Assembly (NCBI RefSeq): GCF_007655135.1
Contig: NC_045130.1
Location: forward strand, 13,640,001-13,704,000
DNA: 64,000 nt
Origin: Punica granatum
Lineage: Eukaryota > Streptophyta > Magnoliopsida > Myrtales > Lythraceae
Direction of reading: 5' to 3'
The notes beneath the pieces were generated by a model that saw only the letters and a list, made by a program, of their open reading frames with translations, made no database searches and was not told where the DNA came from. Below are positions 25,341 through 37,617 of this stretch, piece by piece. The position numbers and the translations under genes were made by a program. Positions within the stretch are counted from its first letter, which is position 1. Every line of letters begins with the position of its first letter.

Positions 25341-27007
25341 GTTTCCTCTATTTATGCCTTTTGGAGTAGAAGAACTCGGGGTGGATTCTCTAGTAGATGG
25401 CGTAGGAGTGGGTGTGTTGCTGTTGCTAGCACCAGCAGAATACATTGTTTAACTAACAACCTGTAATGAAGAAAAAAAATATATTTCAAGCTCAACATTA
25501 AGAAAAACAGGGCAGTAAAGAGCAATAAAGGGCGAGTAAATGATAGCTCGAAAGAGAAAAGACCAATAAAGGGCAACATTATCAAAACCAACCACCAATT
25601 TAATACAACAATTCCATTTAAATAACTTTTTTTGTTTTTCTCTCATTCACAAAACAATCAATAAGGAATTGTAAGCTATGTGATTCATCAATACACAGCA
25701 CCGGTAAGTAGTACATTAACATGAGCGTCTATGTATCTTGTAATTGGTCCCAGTTAAAGTCTCCCTCTGTGTATATATATATATAAGTGCTTCATGTGCA
25801 ATCTATTAATTTTGCATGCATCGAAATATAAAAAATAAGCTTCTTTCACTAGAGCCAAATCAATTCGACTACGGCCCCTCATAGCAGCATTGATCCAATG
25901 CCATGTGTGGGTACCTCACATGCAATAGGCCCCATTCAATTATATGAAGCTCATCAGATTTCAAGCAGAACTGGTGGAGAAATGGAGTTCTTCCCAATTA
26001 TCATTGATGAGGTTTTCGACTATGGAAGCAAATAGAATTAATTCAATTATTCTATGGACAAATGCCACCATGTGCTGCTGCATGTGGAATCCATATATCT
26101 GTTATTATAATTGCAGGGTGACTTGACAGTTAAATCATCCAATATAAGATCCAGACCTCTTGCCCTCGCAATAATGAGGTTCGAGTTTCTGGAAGAAGAA
26201 GCAGCCATGAAATCAAGTTCATAATCTATAAAATAGTAAAATTTAATACCTTACTTAAGCTTCAGAGGTCAGATTCCCGCTTACTCTTTTATCATCGCCA
26301 ATTGGGGAGGAACAAAAAAAGCTGTTACAGAAGAAGCTGCAGAAATTAGGCCTCCCAAAAAGATAAAAGTATCCGATAAAGAGTCCTTACGCCAACAACT
26401 CATACAAGTGTTCAGGAACAGGGCAGCAACAAAATGGAGATTTTTTTTCCACCCAATTTTCCAAGACAGACTACCATCAGAGGAAGAGAAGTAGAACTTG
26501 TCAGAATCAAAATACCAAATTACTCCACAACCACAAGCAAAGGAGAAGAGGGAGAGGAGCGACGAACCGATGAAGAACAACCGGAAGAATCTCGAAGATG
26601 CTCTGCAATTTCCACTCGAGTCGAGGGGGTTTCGAAAGAGAAGAAGAAGAATCAGAGGAGGCGGAGAAGATGAGCTAATGAAGAATAACAACAGGAAGAG
26701 TCGAAGGGGAAGTGAGGAACTCGAGAAGAAGACGACTAGGGTTTTTCCAGAATTCAACTCTGCTGCTCTGCATTCTGATAGATTTCTGATTTTTTGCAAT
26801 TCTGCTCGGGTCGGGAGGAAAGAGTTCGGGTCGAATTCCGCTTAAAATTTATGAACCCATGAACCGGCCGGTTCGAATGGGTTCGATGGGTTCACGTAAA
26901 AACCGGCCGGTTTTTTAGGTTCACCGGGTTTTTTATGCATTTCCGGTTTTTAAGCGAACCGGACCGGTCATAGGTCCGGTTTCCGGTCGGACCGGTCGAA
27001 CCGGCCG

Positions 27008-27029
27008 GTCCGGTCCGGTTCTGATAACA
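27008..27029 (-). repeat. Right terminal inverted repeat of the hAT element
   Basis: Exact partner of the left terminal repeat. Inside it lies about 150 bp of repeated ACCGG/CCGGT motifs. Confidence 0.9.
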
Positions 27030-29842
27030 GTTTTTACTTTTAGATAGAGCATTGCTATGGATTTATTAATTAATCGTACTATATGCATGATGCTCTTGGA
27101 TTCACTCATTTAAGAGAATACTAAATAATCATAATCTAATCCCGTCCTTACAACTTCATCTTGGTTTTTTCAGAAGTTAATTTAATGTCGTTCTAATTAA
27201 CTCGATAAACAGTTAAAATTTAACAAGGTGCATATGTTACAATATTTTGTTTGCACTTACGCAATATTACTCTCATATGCAAGGGACCATAATAACAACA
27301 AATTTAGAACTAGAGCTTAACTTAGACTTCGGTGTTGAGTTCAAGTAAATGAAGTGTCCCAAATTTAAGACGTGTGTCTAACTGATTAAAGTCACTTATC
27401 GAGATATAAATTATCGATAACATCCATTATGTGAGATAAACAGTGAGACTGATTTTCATGAGTCTCAAAAGTCAAAAGAACTAAAATCTTTTGTTTAATG
27501 AGGTTTTTTTTTTTAATTGTTTCACAAATTTTAGTAAAAGAAGGGGAATGAAAATATCAAGTGGTCTTCATTTCCCCATTAACAATCTAACAAGTGGTCT
27601 AAATGGTACAGATTCAACTCGGGGAATGTCAATGAACATTAATCCTTCTGCGGATTTCAAGCACGATTGAGCACATTTCCCGGTCAATACTCACGGGCTG
27701 CCTCTGCCGGCCTCAAAGTCAACTCGGAAACAAAAGTTGGAGTCTCTTTTTCAGAATTATATTAAAATCCACTTTATTCTACTAATAAAAGAAAAAATAA
27801 AAGTATTTCTAAAACTATCTCCGATGGGTGTATCTTTCTTATTATCTAAACTGCATCACACACTGTCATATAGACACCACATCAAACAGAGACAAATTTC
27901 AAGAAAAAAAGAGACATTTATTCCAACCGCATCTCCGATTTTAGTGTCTTTGACTCGACCAATGCATACATATTATATTAATTAAATAAATATTATTATT
28001 ATATGTAATTAATATATACTCTTAATAGTTTTAATTAATCTAATTAATTAAACATAATTAAAAAATACAAAATAAATAAAAGATTATTTAAATTAATAAT
28101 AAAAAATATGTTAATTAATTAAAATTCATAATATAAATTAATATTACAGAACGTAAAAAAACACGGCATAATGAGAAAAACACACCATCAATAATAAAAA
28201 AAAAATATGTTAATTAATTAGAATTCTAAGAAATAAAAATTACAAAAAAAATAAAAAAAGAAAATGTCGCATTTGCCAAATTTGCAGCCAACGACTACAT
28301 ATTTGAAACGAAAAAAAAAGGGGGAACGGCAGCCCCTTATTCACCGGTTGGGCGTATCTGTAGAGGCGCTCAGAGACATGCGTGGCATCTTCTACAGCCG
28401 CGTGTCTCTCTAATGCCACCGGGCATAAAGAGACGGGGCGACAAACCCACTAGAGACAGCCTAATGCTGTCGTAAAAGATGAAAAGGTAATTTTCGTTCG
28501 CGGGCAACGACTTTTCACTCAGATTCATGTGAATAGCTCGTTGTGTTGAATGGTACTTCAAATGTCCCTTTTTAACCAAAAACATAAGGGGAGAGAATTT
28601 GGTGGGATATATAAAATTTTTGGGATCAAAAGGCCATTTAAATCAGTATGAGCTTGTCAATATCAAAACTTTCAGGCTATCGAATCGAAGAATAATTTCC
28701 GAATTCAAAATCTTTTTCCCGTAGTTTTGTTCTTCTTTTTCAATGAGACAATTGGACTTCAGAACCGACGTATAAAGCACGACTAGCACCGATTAATTGA
28801 TTCTACACATGCATTGTTCTTATTGTGCATTATATATATGTAATATAAGATAGACGGCGACATAGAAAGCGGGAAATCTGGGGAAGGAATGTTGACCACA
28901 GGATTATATCACGACTTCAGAAATTCAACCAACCATGAATTGGAGATCATATATCCAATCCGTACGTGAAAATTGGGATTTAATTTAATTGCAGAAAAAA
29001 GAATTTGAGGTTTGGCGGAAATTGGGAGGGAAGACAAGCAGGTGGAAAGTCATATTTATTTGTTTTTGTTTTTTGTTTTCTAAATTCCAACCATTTAATT
29101 TATTATTTAACACCCAAAATAGGAAAAAGAATAAAAAGTAAAAAAAAAATATTTGGATTGTTTTTCTCGTTCTCGCTGATGAATAGTACCCAATAACTAA
29201 CCAAACTAGAAATTTGGTATTTTCAGAAGTGTCGGTAATTCTCACTTATGTATGACCCTACGAGTACGAGAGGACCGAGCGGGGACCCTTTTCGTAACAA
29301 ATTATTTTCGCGATACGAAATTCGCTCTGAAACAATTCATTGACTAATTAATTTCGATGACAGGAATCCATTCAGAAAAAAATTAAACTGCATCTGACTT
29401 CTTTTATTGCGACCTGGTTCGTTTTTCACGTGATGCAATTTCCCTTTCGAATAGAATGGCAAAGTATCTCGTGGGATTTGGGACTCTGAGTGGGGCCCGG
29501 CTCACTACGCTTGGTGGGCCCAATTGCATGTTTTCGTATGGGCCTCAAAACCTGACAAGCCCAATGGGCCAGCCGCTCAGGCCTAACGGAATCGAGTCTG
29601 ACTGCAAATATATCGTGGAGAGACGGATAAATGGAGTGGAAACGACACATATAGCATGAAAGGGGGCAGTGGGATTTAATGATCAGTTGTTATTATCCTA
29701 AAGCATCGTGCTACTACATCGGAGTTCACCAGACAAGGAATCCCGGGGCCATGCGATAGGAGGAAACTGCCATGGCGATTTAATGTTAGCAACTTCAACC
29801 CGAGCGCCATTAGAAGCGCTGCAGGGAGAACAGGGGGACAGC
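27030..29842. other. Intergenic region, no gene seen
   Basis: Very AT-rich, especially 27.97-28.26 kb. The segment 27.74-28.48 kb has short motifs (CTATCTCCGATGGGTGT; GTCTCTCTAATGCC) reminiscent of degenerate non-autonomous DNA elements, but I could not define termini. The stretch 29.49-29.59 kb has a cluster of GGCCCA motifs, listed separately. Confidence 0.5.
29507..29584. promoter_or_regulatory. Cluster of site II-like GGCCCA/TGGGCC motifs
   Basis: Within about 80 bp there are GGGGCCCGG, GGTGGGCCCAATT, ATGGGCCTC, ATGGGCCAGCC and AGGCCTAA. Site II elements (TGGGCY) normally mark promoters of growth-related plant genes. The nearest gene is the 3' end of the SAUR on the opposite strand, and no gene is evident downstream on plus. 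Confidence 0.4.
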
Positions 29843-30103
29843 TCAAGGGTGTCGAGCCAAGAAGGCAGTGAGCCTCTCAAAGGTGGCGACATCACAGGGC
29901 AAGACTATCCTGTCCTGCTTATCGAAGTTATCGTACTCCTCGGCGGCATTGTCCAGCAGCTGGTGCACGATGGGGTTCTTGAGGCAAGACAGTGGGAGTA
30001 CAAACCTCGTTAGCTCGTGATCTCTGCCCACATAAACCACAAAATGACCCTTTGGAGCTCTCTTGTACATTCCCTCCCAATCGCACTCGACTTTAACCGG
30101 CAT
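29843..30103 (-). CDS. SAUR-family small auxin-up RNA protein
   Basis: An intronless gene of 86 residues, starting at the first ATG of the frame (MPVKVECDWEGMYK). The SAUR core follows: APKGHFVVYVG, RFVLPLSCLKNPIVHQLL, and the terminal RIVLPCDVATFERLTAFL. Family members of 80-110 residues inhibit PP2C.D phosphatases and so raise plasma-membrane proton-pump activity during cell expansion; that role is inferred from the family. The frame is open for 34 more codons upstream but without an ATG. A TATA-like CTCTATTTAACC lies about 85 nt upstream. SAUR subclass cannot be assigned by eye. It stands alone rather than in a tandem SAUR cluster. Confidence 0.92.
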   Translation of the reverse strand: MPVKVECDWEGMYKRAPKGHFVVYVGRDHELTRFVLPLSCLKNPIVHQLLDNAAEEYDNFDKQDRIVLPCDVATFERLTAFLARHP

Positions 30104-30209
30104 CACTGAACGATAAAACTTTACCTTTCGAACGAGTTTGAGAGGGAGAGGAAGTGTTTGGACCGGAGGAGGAAGCAACTTCCAGGTTAAATAGAGGAGA
30201 GGCACTGGC

Positions 30210-31113
30210 AGTTATTAGTTATTTTGTCTTATTATAGAAGATAAGGTTCCTTCCTGCAGAGGAATGTGTTGCCTTCATGAAGTTGGTGCAGAAGATGGCC
30301 TTAACATGGAGCTATCAAGGCCATGCCCTCTGCCCCTGGTTTTCCAACACCGAATATATACATAAAAGACGTTTCCACCGGTCTCAAACCCGGATTTTCT
30401 CGGAGGATACTGCTCTCCAGTCTCTTCCCGGCTTATTACTCCACGTGATCCGGGGTTATGCGGAGAACGTGTTATTGGTACATGCACATGCGAGGGAGGG
30501 GGAGAAGAGTGGCCGTTTCTTACCCCCATAAATGATGAAAGATGAAATTCCTTGGGCATCAGCCCCATAGCCGCAACGAGTTAGTGGCTTAGGCTGCAGG
30601 AGCAGTCTCTCGAGTCTCAGAAACTCTCTGCAAAAATATTTAAAGCTTTCCTCCCCATACCCCCACATATCTATTGCCAGTGGATACGGTGATGATGATC
30701 GGCCATGTTACTCCACAACATAGAGTGGTGGACCAAACTAAGACCACGTAAAATCTTCGGTTTGGATCTCATTAAGATAAGGAGAACAAATTCAGTTTCT
30801 CTACTGCTTTACACAAATTCAAACACACTGAACAAATGTTATGGATGGTCTGAAGTGTATATAAGATTTTAACAGAAATTATGCCTCCTAATTGTGTTTC
30901 CCGTGGAGAAATGGAGGTGGTGGTGCCGAGCTAAAACTGCCATAAAACCCTTCACATGGAGTTGACACTCCTAAACCAACCAGCAAAAACATGGGGGTTT
31001 GACAGCAGTCCTGCAAGATGAGTTCAGGGATTCATGTGGTATTGAGTCAGTTAACTTCAGCTGTTTCCCTCATCTGACCAGGTTAGTCGTAATGAGTTGA
31101 GGCCAAGCGTCAT
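30210..31113. other. SAUR promoter and CCA-transferase 3' flank
   Basis: No coding feature seen. The part next to 31.1 kb should contain the 3' UTR of the CCA-adding enzyme. CACATGCACATGCGA near 30.48 kb contains RY-like CATGCA, a common plant promoter motif. Confidence 0.45.
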
Positions 31114-34100
31114 TCATTCCAGTTTCACCCGCTTCTGATGTGTTTCCCTCATCCAATCAAGGCATTCTTCTGCAGTTCCAGAGGGATTTGCCAGCTGCCA
31201 AGCAAGAATTCTTTGTTGCTGTCCAAAACGAAGCAATAAAAGAAAAACCGTATTAGTTTTTTTATTTTTCTTTTTAATTATCAGTAGTTAGTATATGGAA
31301 AATATCTAACTTACCCACTCTCTAACAAGTGGTCCTCCAGCCTTCAGCTGCAACACGCTCATAATCTCCTTCCCGTTCAACAATGGCTTTGCCTCCCACA
31401 CCTTCTCTAGTCCTGAATGTAAAGGTCCAGTAATGAGTTAGCATCAGTTTAAATAAGTGGTCATATCGTTCTCACGAACTTGGTGGGATGAAAAAACAAA
31501 AAGACAAATATAACTGTGGAGAACAAGTTTGTCTAGTCCAGAACTAAAGATAGAGGAATCCTATTGAAACATAGGTGAAGTCAATAGCGTAAAGCTGTAA
31601 ATCAGAGTAATAAAACATTAAATTAAATGACATTTATGAGAGGATTACCTAATCTAAAAATTGCATCCTCAACTACCTTGAACGCCTCTCGTCTCTTCTC
31701 AATGGGGTGCTTACTATTATCCAAAGAATCTTCAGAGCAACCAACATCAGAAGGATAAGATAACATGGAAATTAACAAGGCTACTCGCCAAAAATCCTTA
31801 ATGTCCCGTAAAAGAAAACCTGCATCAGATGAAAATAATAACATGTAAGACGACAATAATATGTACACCTTAATGTTTGTGAATCTAAGAGGAGCATGAA
31901 GCCAAGGAAAAAGGAAAAGGTGCTATTCAAAAATTTTAGAATTATTTTTTGGATAAGAAAATATTAGTATTATCATCGCCGCCTGGAAAGTCTGTTAGCA
32001 TATGATTAGATAATGCCAGAGAACTTGAACTAGCTCATGCAGTAAGCAGGGAAGTACAGAGGATTATCGAGATGCACCTACTGATACCCGCAGTTTTGAG
32101 GAAGCAGGAATACCACCAAGTCCATTATTCAGGTCAAGTTCATCAAAATCACATTCCCTGTCTGATTCAAGAGAGGGAATCAACTTCAAGAATCTCTCAG
32201 CAGCTGAGTGTACGCCAATGACCTTATAAATATATTGTTGCTCATGTTAATTCACGGATGAACCCCAAGAAAACAAAAACAGCCACGTCCAAATCAGATG
32301 GCTGGACCATTATATTTGGAGTATATGGGCTATCACTTACCATCTCAGCATCACTAGCCTTCCGCTTTAAGGAGTTCCGAAAAATATAATTTACAACTGG
32401 AATCTGCATCCAGATAGAAAACAACCTTGAGCACAAGCATAGGTTAAAATACAGGGAAAAAGGAAAAATGGAAACACTCCAGGAAATATAAGAGCATTAT
32501 AAAGCATATAAGTATGGTAGATGCAAGATGAATTAACTATAGAAGAAGAGGGAAAAGACCTTCTTAGCTTTGTTATCCTTGTATGTTGCCTTTCTGAAGG
32601 GAAAAAACAGGGCAGCATAAAGAGCAAGTCTTCGTTGATCATCCTAAAGGAGCAAATTCAATGAAAGATTACTGACCAGCACACAAAGGCTGATTCACAA
32701 GTTAATCACGCAATCGTCTCTCTACCAAAATTTGAAGGAACAATATATCGTTGTGACCAAATAGCTACTACTAATAGATGACATGAATATCTTAAAGAAA
32801 GGGAGTAGAGGCTAAAGGTATACTCACATTGAAAACAGAAGATCCTATTGAGTGCAACAGATTCCATCCAGCACCCAAATAAGTTACACAAAACCTAAGA
32901 AAGACTTGAAAAATGTAATCAAGAGGAGTATCTAAAAAAACAGAAAAAGAACGGAGAAAAATTTCAGGTGCAAAATCCCTCAAAAAGCATCAGAGAGAAT
33001 GAAAAGAGTTCCACATAGATAACATAAATCAGGAAAAGGGGGATCCATTATATACCTATTGCAATCATCCGGAAGGGCAGGTTCATAATCTGGAGGAAGG
33101 CCAAAAACAACAGAAAATAATTGCAAATCGTAAATGTACTCCACTGCTTTAACTGGCTCATTGCCGGATATCATGAGATCAATCTGCAGCAAGGAAAAGT
33201 AGAATGATAATCACACAGTGGTAAATACAGCAAAGGCTGGCAGATCTTTCACTCAACAAGCTACTAGATAATTTTGCTAATGACGTCTTCAAGACCAGCC
33301 GATGTAGAAACAACACAAAAACAAGAACATACTTCAGTCCCAATGCGCTCTTTGCTAATTTTTGCAGCAAGCGCGTCTCTCACATCATCTGCAGCTGCAG
33401 CCTTTTTCAGTTCTTCATCCAGAGTAAATCTGAACCTTGCACCTGAAATTATAATAGTGACGGTGATTTCAAAGCAGAAGTTCGTGAACAAAAATATCAA
33501 TGAACCTATAGGAAGAGTCCAACAGCAAATTCAAACTGACATATCACAAAAATATCCACAAAAAGGTCGACACCAATTTATTAATTTAGTCTTTAGTGGA
33601 TGATTTAAATCGCACTACTATAAGCTTCGGGCGTATAAAAATACGCATCATGAAATCAATTCTTAGTGAGAAGGCAGAAAGTAAAAAACAACTGAAATAC
33701 AGCTTACTCTAAGAAAATACCATGAGGATGATTCTTGTATAAATAAGTAACATAATATGCAAATCAATAAATTTCTTGTCCCTTAACTATCCAAGCAAGA
33801 TACGATCAGCGCAGAATAGCCATATTACCGAAACGAATAGCGCGAAGAACCCTTAGAGGATCATCCAAGAATGTTTCCTTTGGTGGCAAAGGTGTTACTA
33901 TTCTTCCTGATTTAAGGTCTTCAATGCCTGATGAGACAACAGGGGATATTCAAGAATGAAACGCATGACATCGCTGCAAAACCAGAAATTTTGTACATAC
34001 AAGACAGTCAAACCAAATCTTACCTCTACCAGTTAAATCTTCAACTGAGCTGGTGTTAATATTGTAAAACATGCTGTCCATTACAAGAAACCATCAATCA

Positions 34101-36294
34101 GATATCAAAATATAAAATTCAACAAGAGCTAATGATGAAATCATGATAAAGAGTCAAGTCGACAAAATTGTTATGTTACTATGATACAAAGCCAGTCGAT
34201 GAAAATTGCAATGGCAAGATTGACAGTGTCGAAATATCTAACATTGAATTATGACCCCAAAAATTTTATTATAAGGAAAAACAGTAGAATCAGATGTCTG
34301 AACAAAAAATTCAACAAGAGTTAATGATGTGATAAAGAGCCAACATAATTGTAACAGTCAAGAATGATACCGTTGAACTATATATTTAAATCATGGCTGT
34401 AAATTTTTTTTTTTTTTGCATAATCAACAAGGATAACACTGGCAACAGATATCAAACCTGTTTATAGTTAAGTCCCTCCTGTATGCATCCTCCTCAGCAG
34501 TACCAAAATCCTGTAATGGGAAGCAAAGGTGATACAATATTCATGTACAGTAAAAGCCGGACTAGAAAATAAAATGCAGATAAAACTGAAAATCCAAAAT
34601 ACATTCAATTCATCAGAAGATTAATGGCAAGAAGAAGAACCAGAGAGATAAAGAAGATACATTCATCGTCAAATATTTCAAGAAGACTGGCAGCTACGTA
34701 CTTACTGAGAAAGCAAAAAAATAAAAATCAATGAAGAAGTGGCTTACACATAGTAATGGTCCTTACGTTTTTGCTCATGAGTATTCTCTCGCCAAACATA
34801 TATATATATATATATATTTTTTTTTATCTCATGCTCCGCTTATTGAATACAGTTTATATAGAATTAGGATATTATATTATATTACAAAAAAGATTAGCTT
34901 AGCAAGGGCTTCCCATACAAACAAAGAAGGACAAGGAGAAAAAAGAAAAAAAGAAAAAAAGGAAAACTGAAAAACTCAGGGACGGGGAAAGTGCACGTGC
35001 ATGAACAAAATTGTAACCAACCAACAATTTTCATACCATCTGGGTAGGGATCCGGCTATTCTCACTGTACTTTTCCGACCTTAAGTTCACAAAATCAATC
35101 CATACATCATAAAGGCGCATCCTTGCTGTTTCCAGGTGCTTTGATTGGTCTGGATTGCTGCAAAACTAGATATCAATAAAAGATACCTTCAAACTACCAA
35201 TCAGAACACCAGCACATTACATTCTGATAGGGCCTAGAAGTTTTGTTGTGCCTTAAATGCTAACATGGCAACGTAAAATGTATATAAGTACCTTGGAATG
35301 ACTGCGAGTCCTTGTGCCTCTTCACCAGTAGAGGCCAGATACTCCGTCACCTTGTCAACAAATTTACTACCCATCATATCATCAAGCGCAATATCAATAT
35401 CATAACAATCCTTGCCCAGCAACTGTGTCCAAGAAAGTGGGGCAAAAAAATGAGGAAAGGAGATCATTGTGAGGCAGTGCGAAAGTAGGAAGGACAACTC
35501 ATATGTGCATGCCATTGCCCGAGAAATACAATCTCCTTATTACGAGTCTCTATTTTATTGAATTTTCTGCATCTTAAGCCTTCTCTTCATATAGGAGAGT
35601 TCGTCATATTGCCCACGAAGGAAGGTGCCGGTTGACATAATTTGTTCTAGACAGTGAGTTATATGTAACCCCCCATAAAAATCGCAGCTTTCTCTTTACT
35701 TATGAGAGCCAATCCAGAGAAGAGGAGCATCCACCATTATCAATACTAGACGGTGCCCAGGAAGATGATCACTACTGTTAGACGCAAACTAGCCATTGAG
35801 ACAGCATCACAGAATGCTGCAAAGCGAATACGCTTTCAACTTTTAAGCCTCATGTATGAATCCTAACAAGTTTATGAGGAAAACTCTCATATGAGAATTT
35901 TTGTTCCTTTCGAATTTTTGTTAAGGTTCTTCCCATTTCAGCCCCCCATACAGCAGCTGAGAAACGTACGCACCTTATCGCGGACCCAACCGCCAGCAAC
36001 ACGGAGCTGAGTGGGGAGATTGAAATGGCGAACGGTGGCCAGGAGCCTATCGAAGATCTGCCGCTCCTTCCCAGTCAGCTCGATCGTGTCTCGCAAGCGC
36101 ACGGAGGGCGGAGCAGAGGCCGTCGCCATAGCTCCGCAGCTGGAGAACCGTATGACTGTTGCTCTGCTCCGGCAACGACTTGCACGAGGAGAGGAGAAGC
36201 TTCGACAGGGGAGGAATGGCCGAGGAGAAGAAAGGGTGGAGAAGAATCGGAGGGACGGAGGAAGCAGAAGGGATTGGAGATTTATAGCTCTCAT
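31114..36294 (-). CDS. tRNA CCA-adding nucleotidyltransferase
   Basis: Adds or repairs the 3' CCA end of tRNAs (class II nucleotidyltransferase / poly(A) polymerase family). Fifteen exons close in frame: 36294-35974, 35422-35292, 35157-35037, 34510-34458, 34073-34024, 33927-33829, 33442-33333, 33183-33056, 32894-32828, 32643-32560, 32403-32341, 32222-32078, 31819-31649, 31412-31315, 31218-31114; 581 residues. Motif A is split by intron 1: [11 protein letters not shown] then [12 protein letters not shown], with the metal-binding Asp115/Asp117. Motif B is RRDLTINS (202 on), motif [14 protein letters not shown] (247 on), and a late motif SKERIGTE ends exon 7. The first 55 residues are Ser/Arg-rich and look like an organelle presequence; a second in-frame ATG (36129, MATASAPP) could give a cytosolic/nuclear form. 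All residues of the core motifs are present. Confidence 0.96.
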
Positions 36295-36410
36295 GGCCGA
36301 CGGAAGACGAAGAAGAAAAGGGTTTTAACGGTTCGGAGGGAGCAGAGGTTTTTCTCCGACAGGGTAAGCGGTTCATTGTCCGGTCCAGGTCGGTTCATCT
36401 TGTACGGAAA

Positions 36411-36677
36411 TTATATACTAATTTACATTTCACACCCTAAACTTACGTTTCTCACATTTGTTCCCGAAAGTATCATCACATCTCTGCATATGATGCCATG
36501 TCCTGAAAAATCAGTGCAAAGTTCACTCTGCTCTTTCAATTGCGCTTTCTAATCTCATCGACCATGGCCAAGAGCATCCATCCAAGTTCCAAGTTGCAGG
36601 ACTTCAGTCAATGGCATTCGTCCTTCATGGCATCGCAATTGATTACGATAACAGTCCCGACTTTCTCATAATGTACA
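36411..36677 (+). repeat. Direct repeat A, copy 1 (267 bp)
   Basis: It begins TTATATACTAATTTAC, continues CACACCCTAAACTTACG, and ends TTTCTCATAATGTACA. I judge it above 90% identical by eye to 39771-40036, in the same orientation. It lies only about 117 bp upstream of the CCA-transferase start codon, so it is inside that promoter or leader. Confidence 0.92.
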
Positions 36678-37327
36678 AGCAAATGAACTTGAGTGGCAGA
36701 CGAGAAGACGATGGTCATATTCTGATCAAGAGGAAGACCTCTCCGATAAAATTTGTGGACTTTTGATCATACGGCAAAGTCAAACCGTCGACTTTAAACT
36801 CGGCGCTTCTTGGGAGGCAACCTAAGTTTTTACCTTTTTTTTTTTTTCTAATTTTGGTTTGATTTTTATTTATTTATTTTTACTTTTAGTCAGTATTTAA
36901 CGTATTTTTATGTGCCGTTGCAGCTTCAGGAATTACATTTTGCGGCTTCCTATCAAGTGTACTACGACGCGTGTTCAATGATTCAATTCAGTAAAAGTGT
37001 GTCGAGGAGCACTTGTCATCGTGTCATAGCACAATTAGATGTTTAGCTCTGTAAAATGTGCTTAGCCACACTAATAACAGTGGTGCGACACGAAATTTGA
37101 GTGCTCTTAGTAAAAGTGTGTTTAGGCACAATCTTTATTGTGCTGAGGCATGGTGTGAATTTGCTGTGTTGGGTACACTTATAAAGGGGCGAAGCAAAGG
37201 GGGTTTCTGATTTATATTCTTAAAAAAAAAATCAAAAATCAAAACCCCTAATTTAGTCTACTGGCGGGACAGTAAAGTGTCCCTTTGTACTTAGAAGGAA
37301 TCTAATATATTAGTCAGTAGCTTTAGT

Positions 37328-37617
37328 TTACACTCCAAATTGAACAAAGATTTCAACATATGGTCAAAACTATCAGGAACGGAGAAAATTTTCAGCTGTC
37401 AATTCCTTGGTACCCGGAAGAAACGCTAATTCGATTGCCCTCCAAAGTCCAATTCATCTCCACAAGTCTAGAGTCACCATTCTAGTACTATCCGACTCTT
37501 CCATTATATCGAAACATCCATTCATTCATATGTCCCTTGAGAATGCCTCTAAAGAGTAGTTTGCGTACTAAGAACTAACCCTTATCTGAAATTACATGAC
37601 ATCGTAGAATAACGGGG
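37328..37617 (+). repeat. Direct repeat B, copy 1 (about 290 bp, diverged)
   Basis: Shares an ordered set of blocks with 38426-38704: GAAGAAA.GCTAATT, CATC..TC..CACA.GTCTA, AAACATCCATT, TGCCTCTAAAGAG and GAATAACGG. Identity is perhaps 70-75%. Confidence 0.7.

Larger units (their letters stand above)
22226..27029 (-). mobile_element. hAT-superfamily DNA transposon, 4804 bp
   Basis: Perfect 22-bp terminal inverted repeats (22226-22247 and 27008-27029) begin TGTTATCAGAACCGG. Both subterminal regions are packed with AACCGG/CCGGTT motifs (about 22.23-22.32 kb and 26.86-27.03 kb), probably transposase-binding sites. The inside encodes BED, DUF659-type and hAT dimerisation domains on the minus strand. 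A clear 8-bp target duplication, expected for hAT, is not visible; AGTTT occurs on both sides if the boundary is moved by one base. About 1.5 kb at the 5' side (25.5-26.9 kb) is untranslated leader or filler. Confidence 0.88.

Noticed and set aside
26434..26845. Plus-strand open frames of 79 and 115 codons inside the hAT element
   Set aside because: Purine-rich, low-complexity (Glu/Arg/Lys) translation in the antisense of the element's leader; no homology recognised.
27738..28480. Possible degenerate non-autonomous DNA element
   Set aside because: Suggestive internal motifs, but no matching termini or target duplication could be found.
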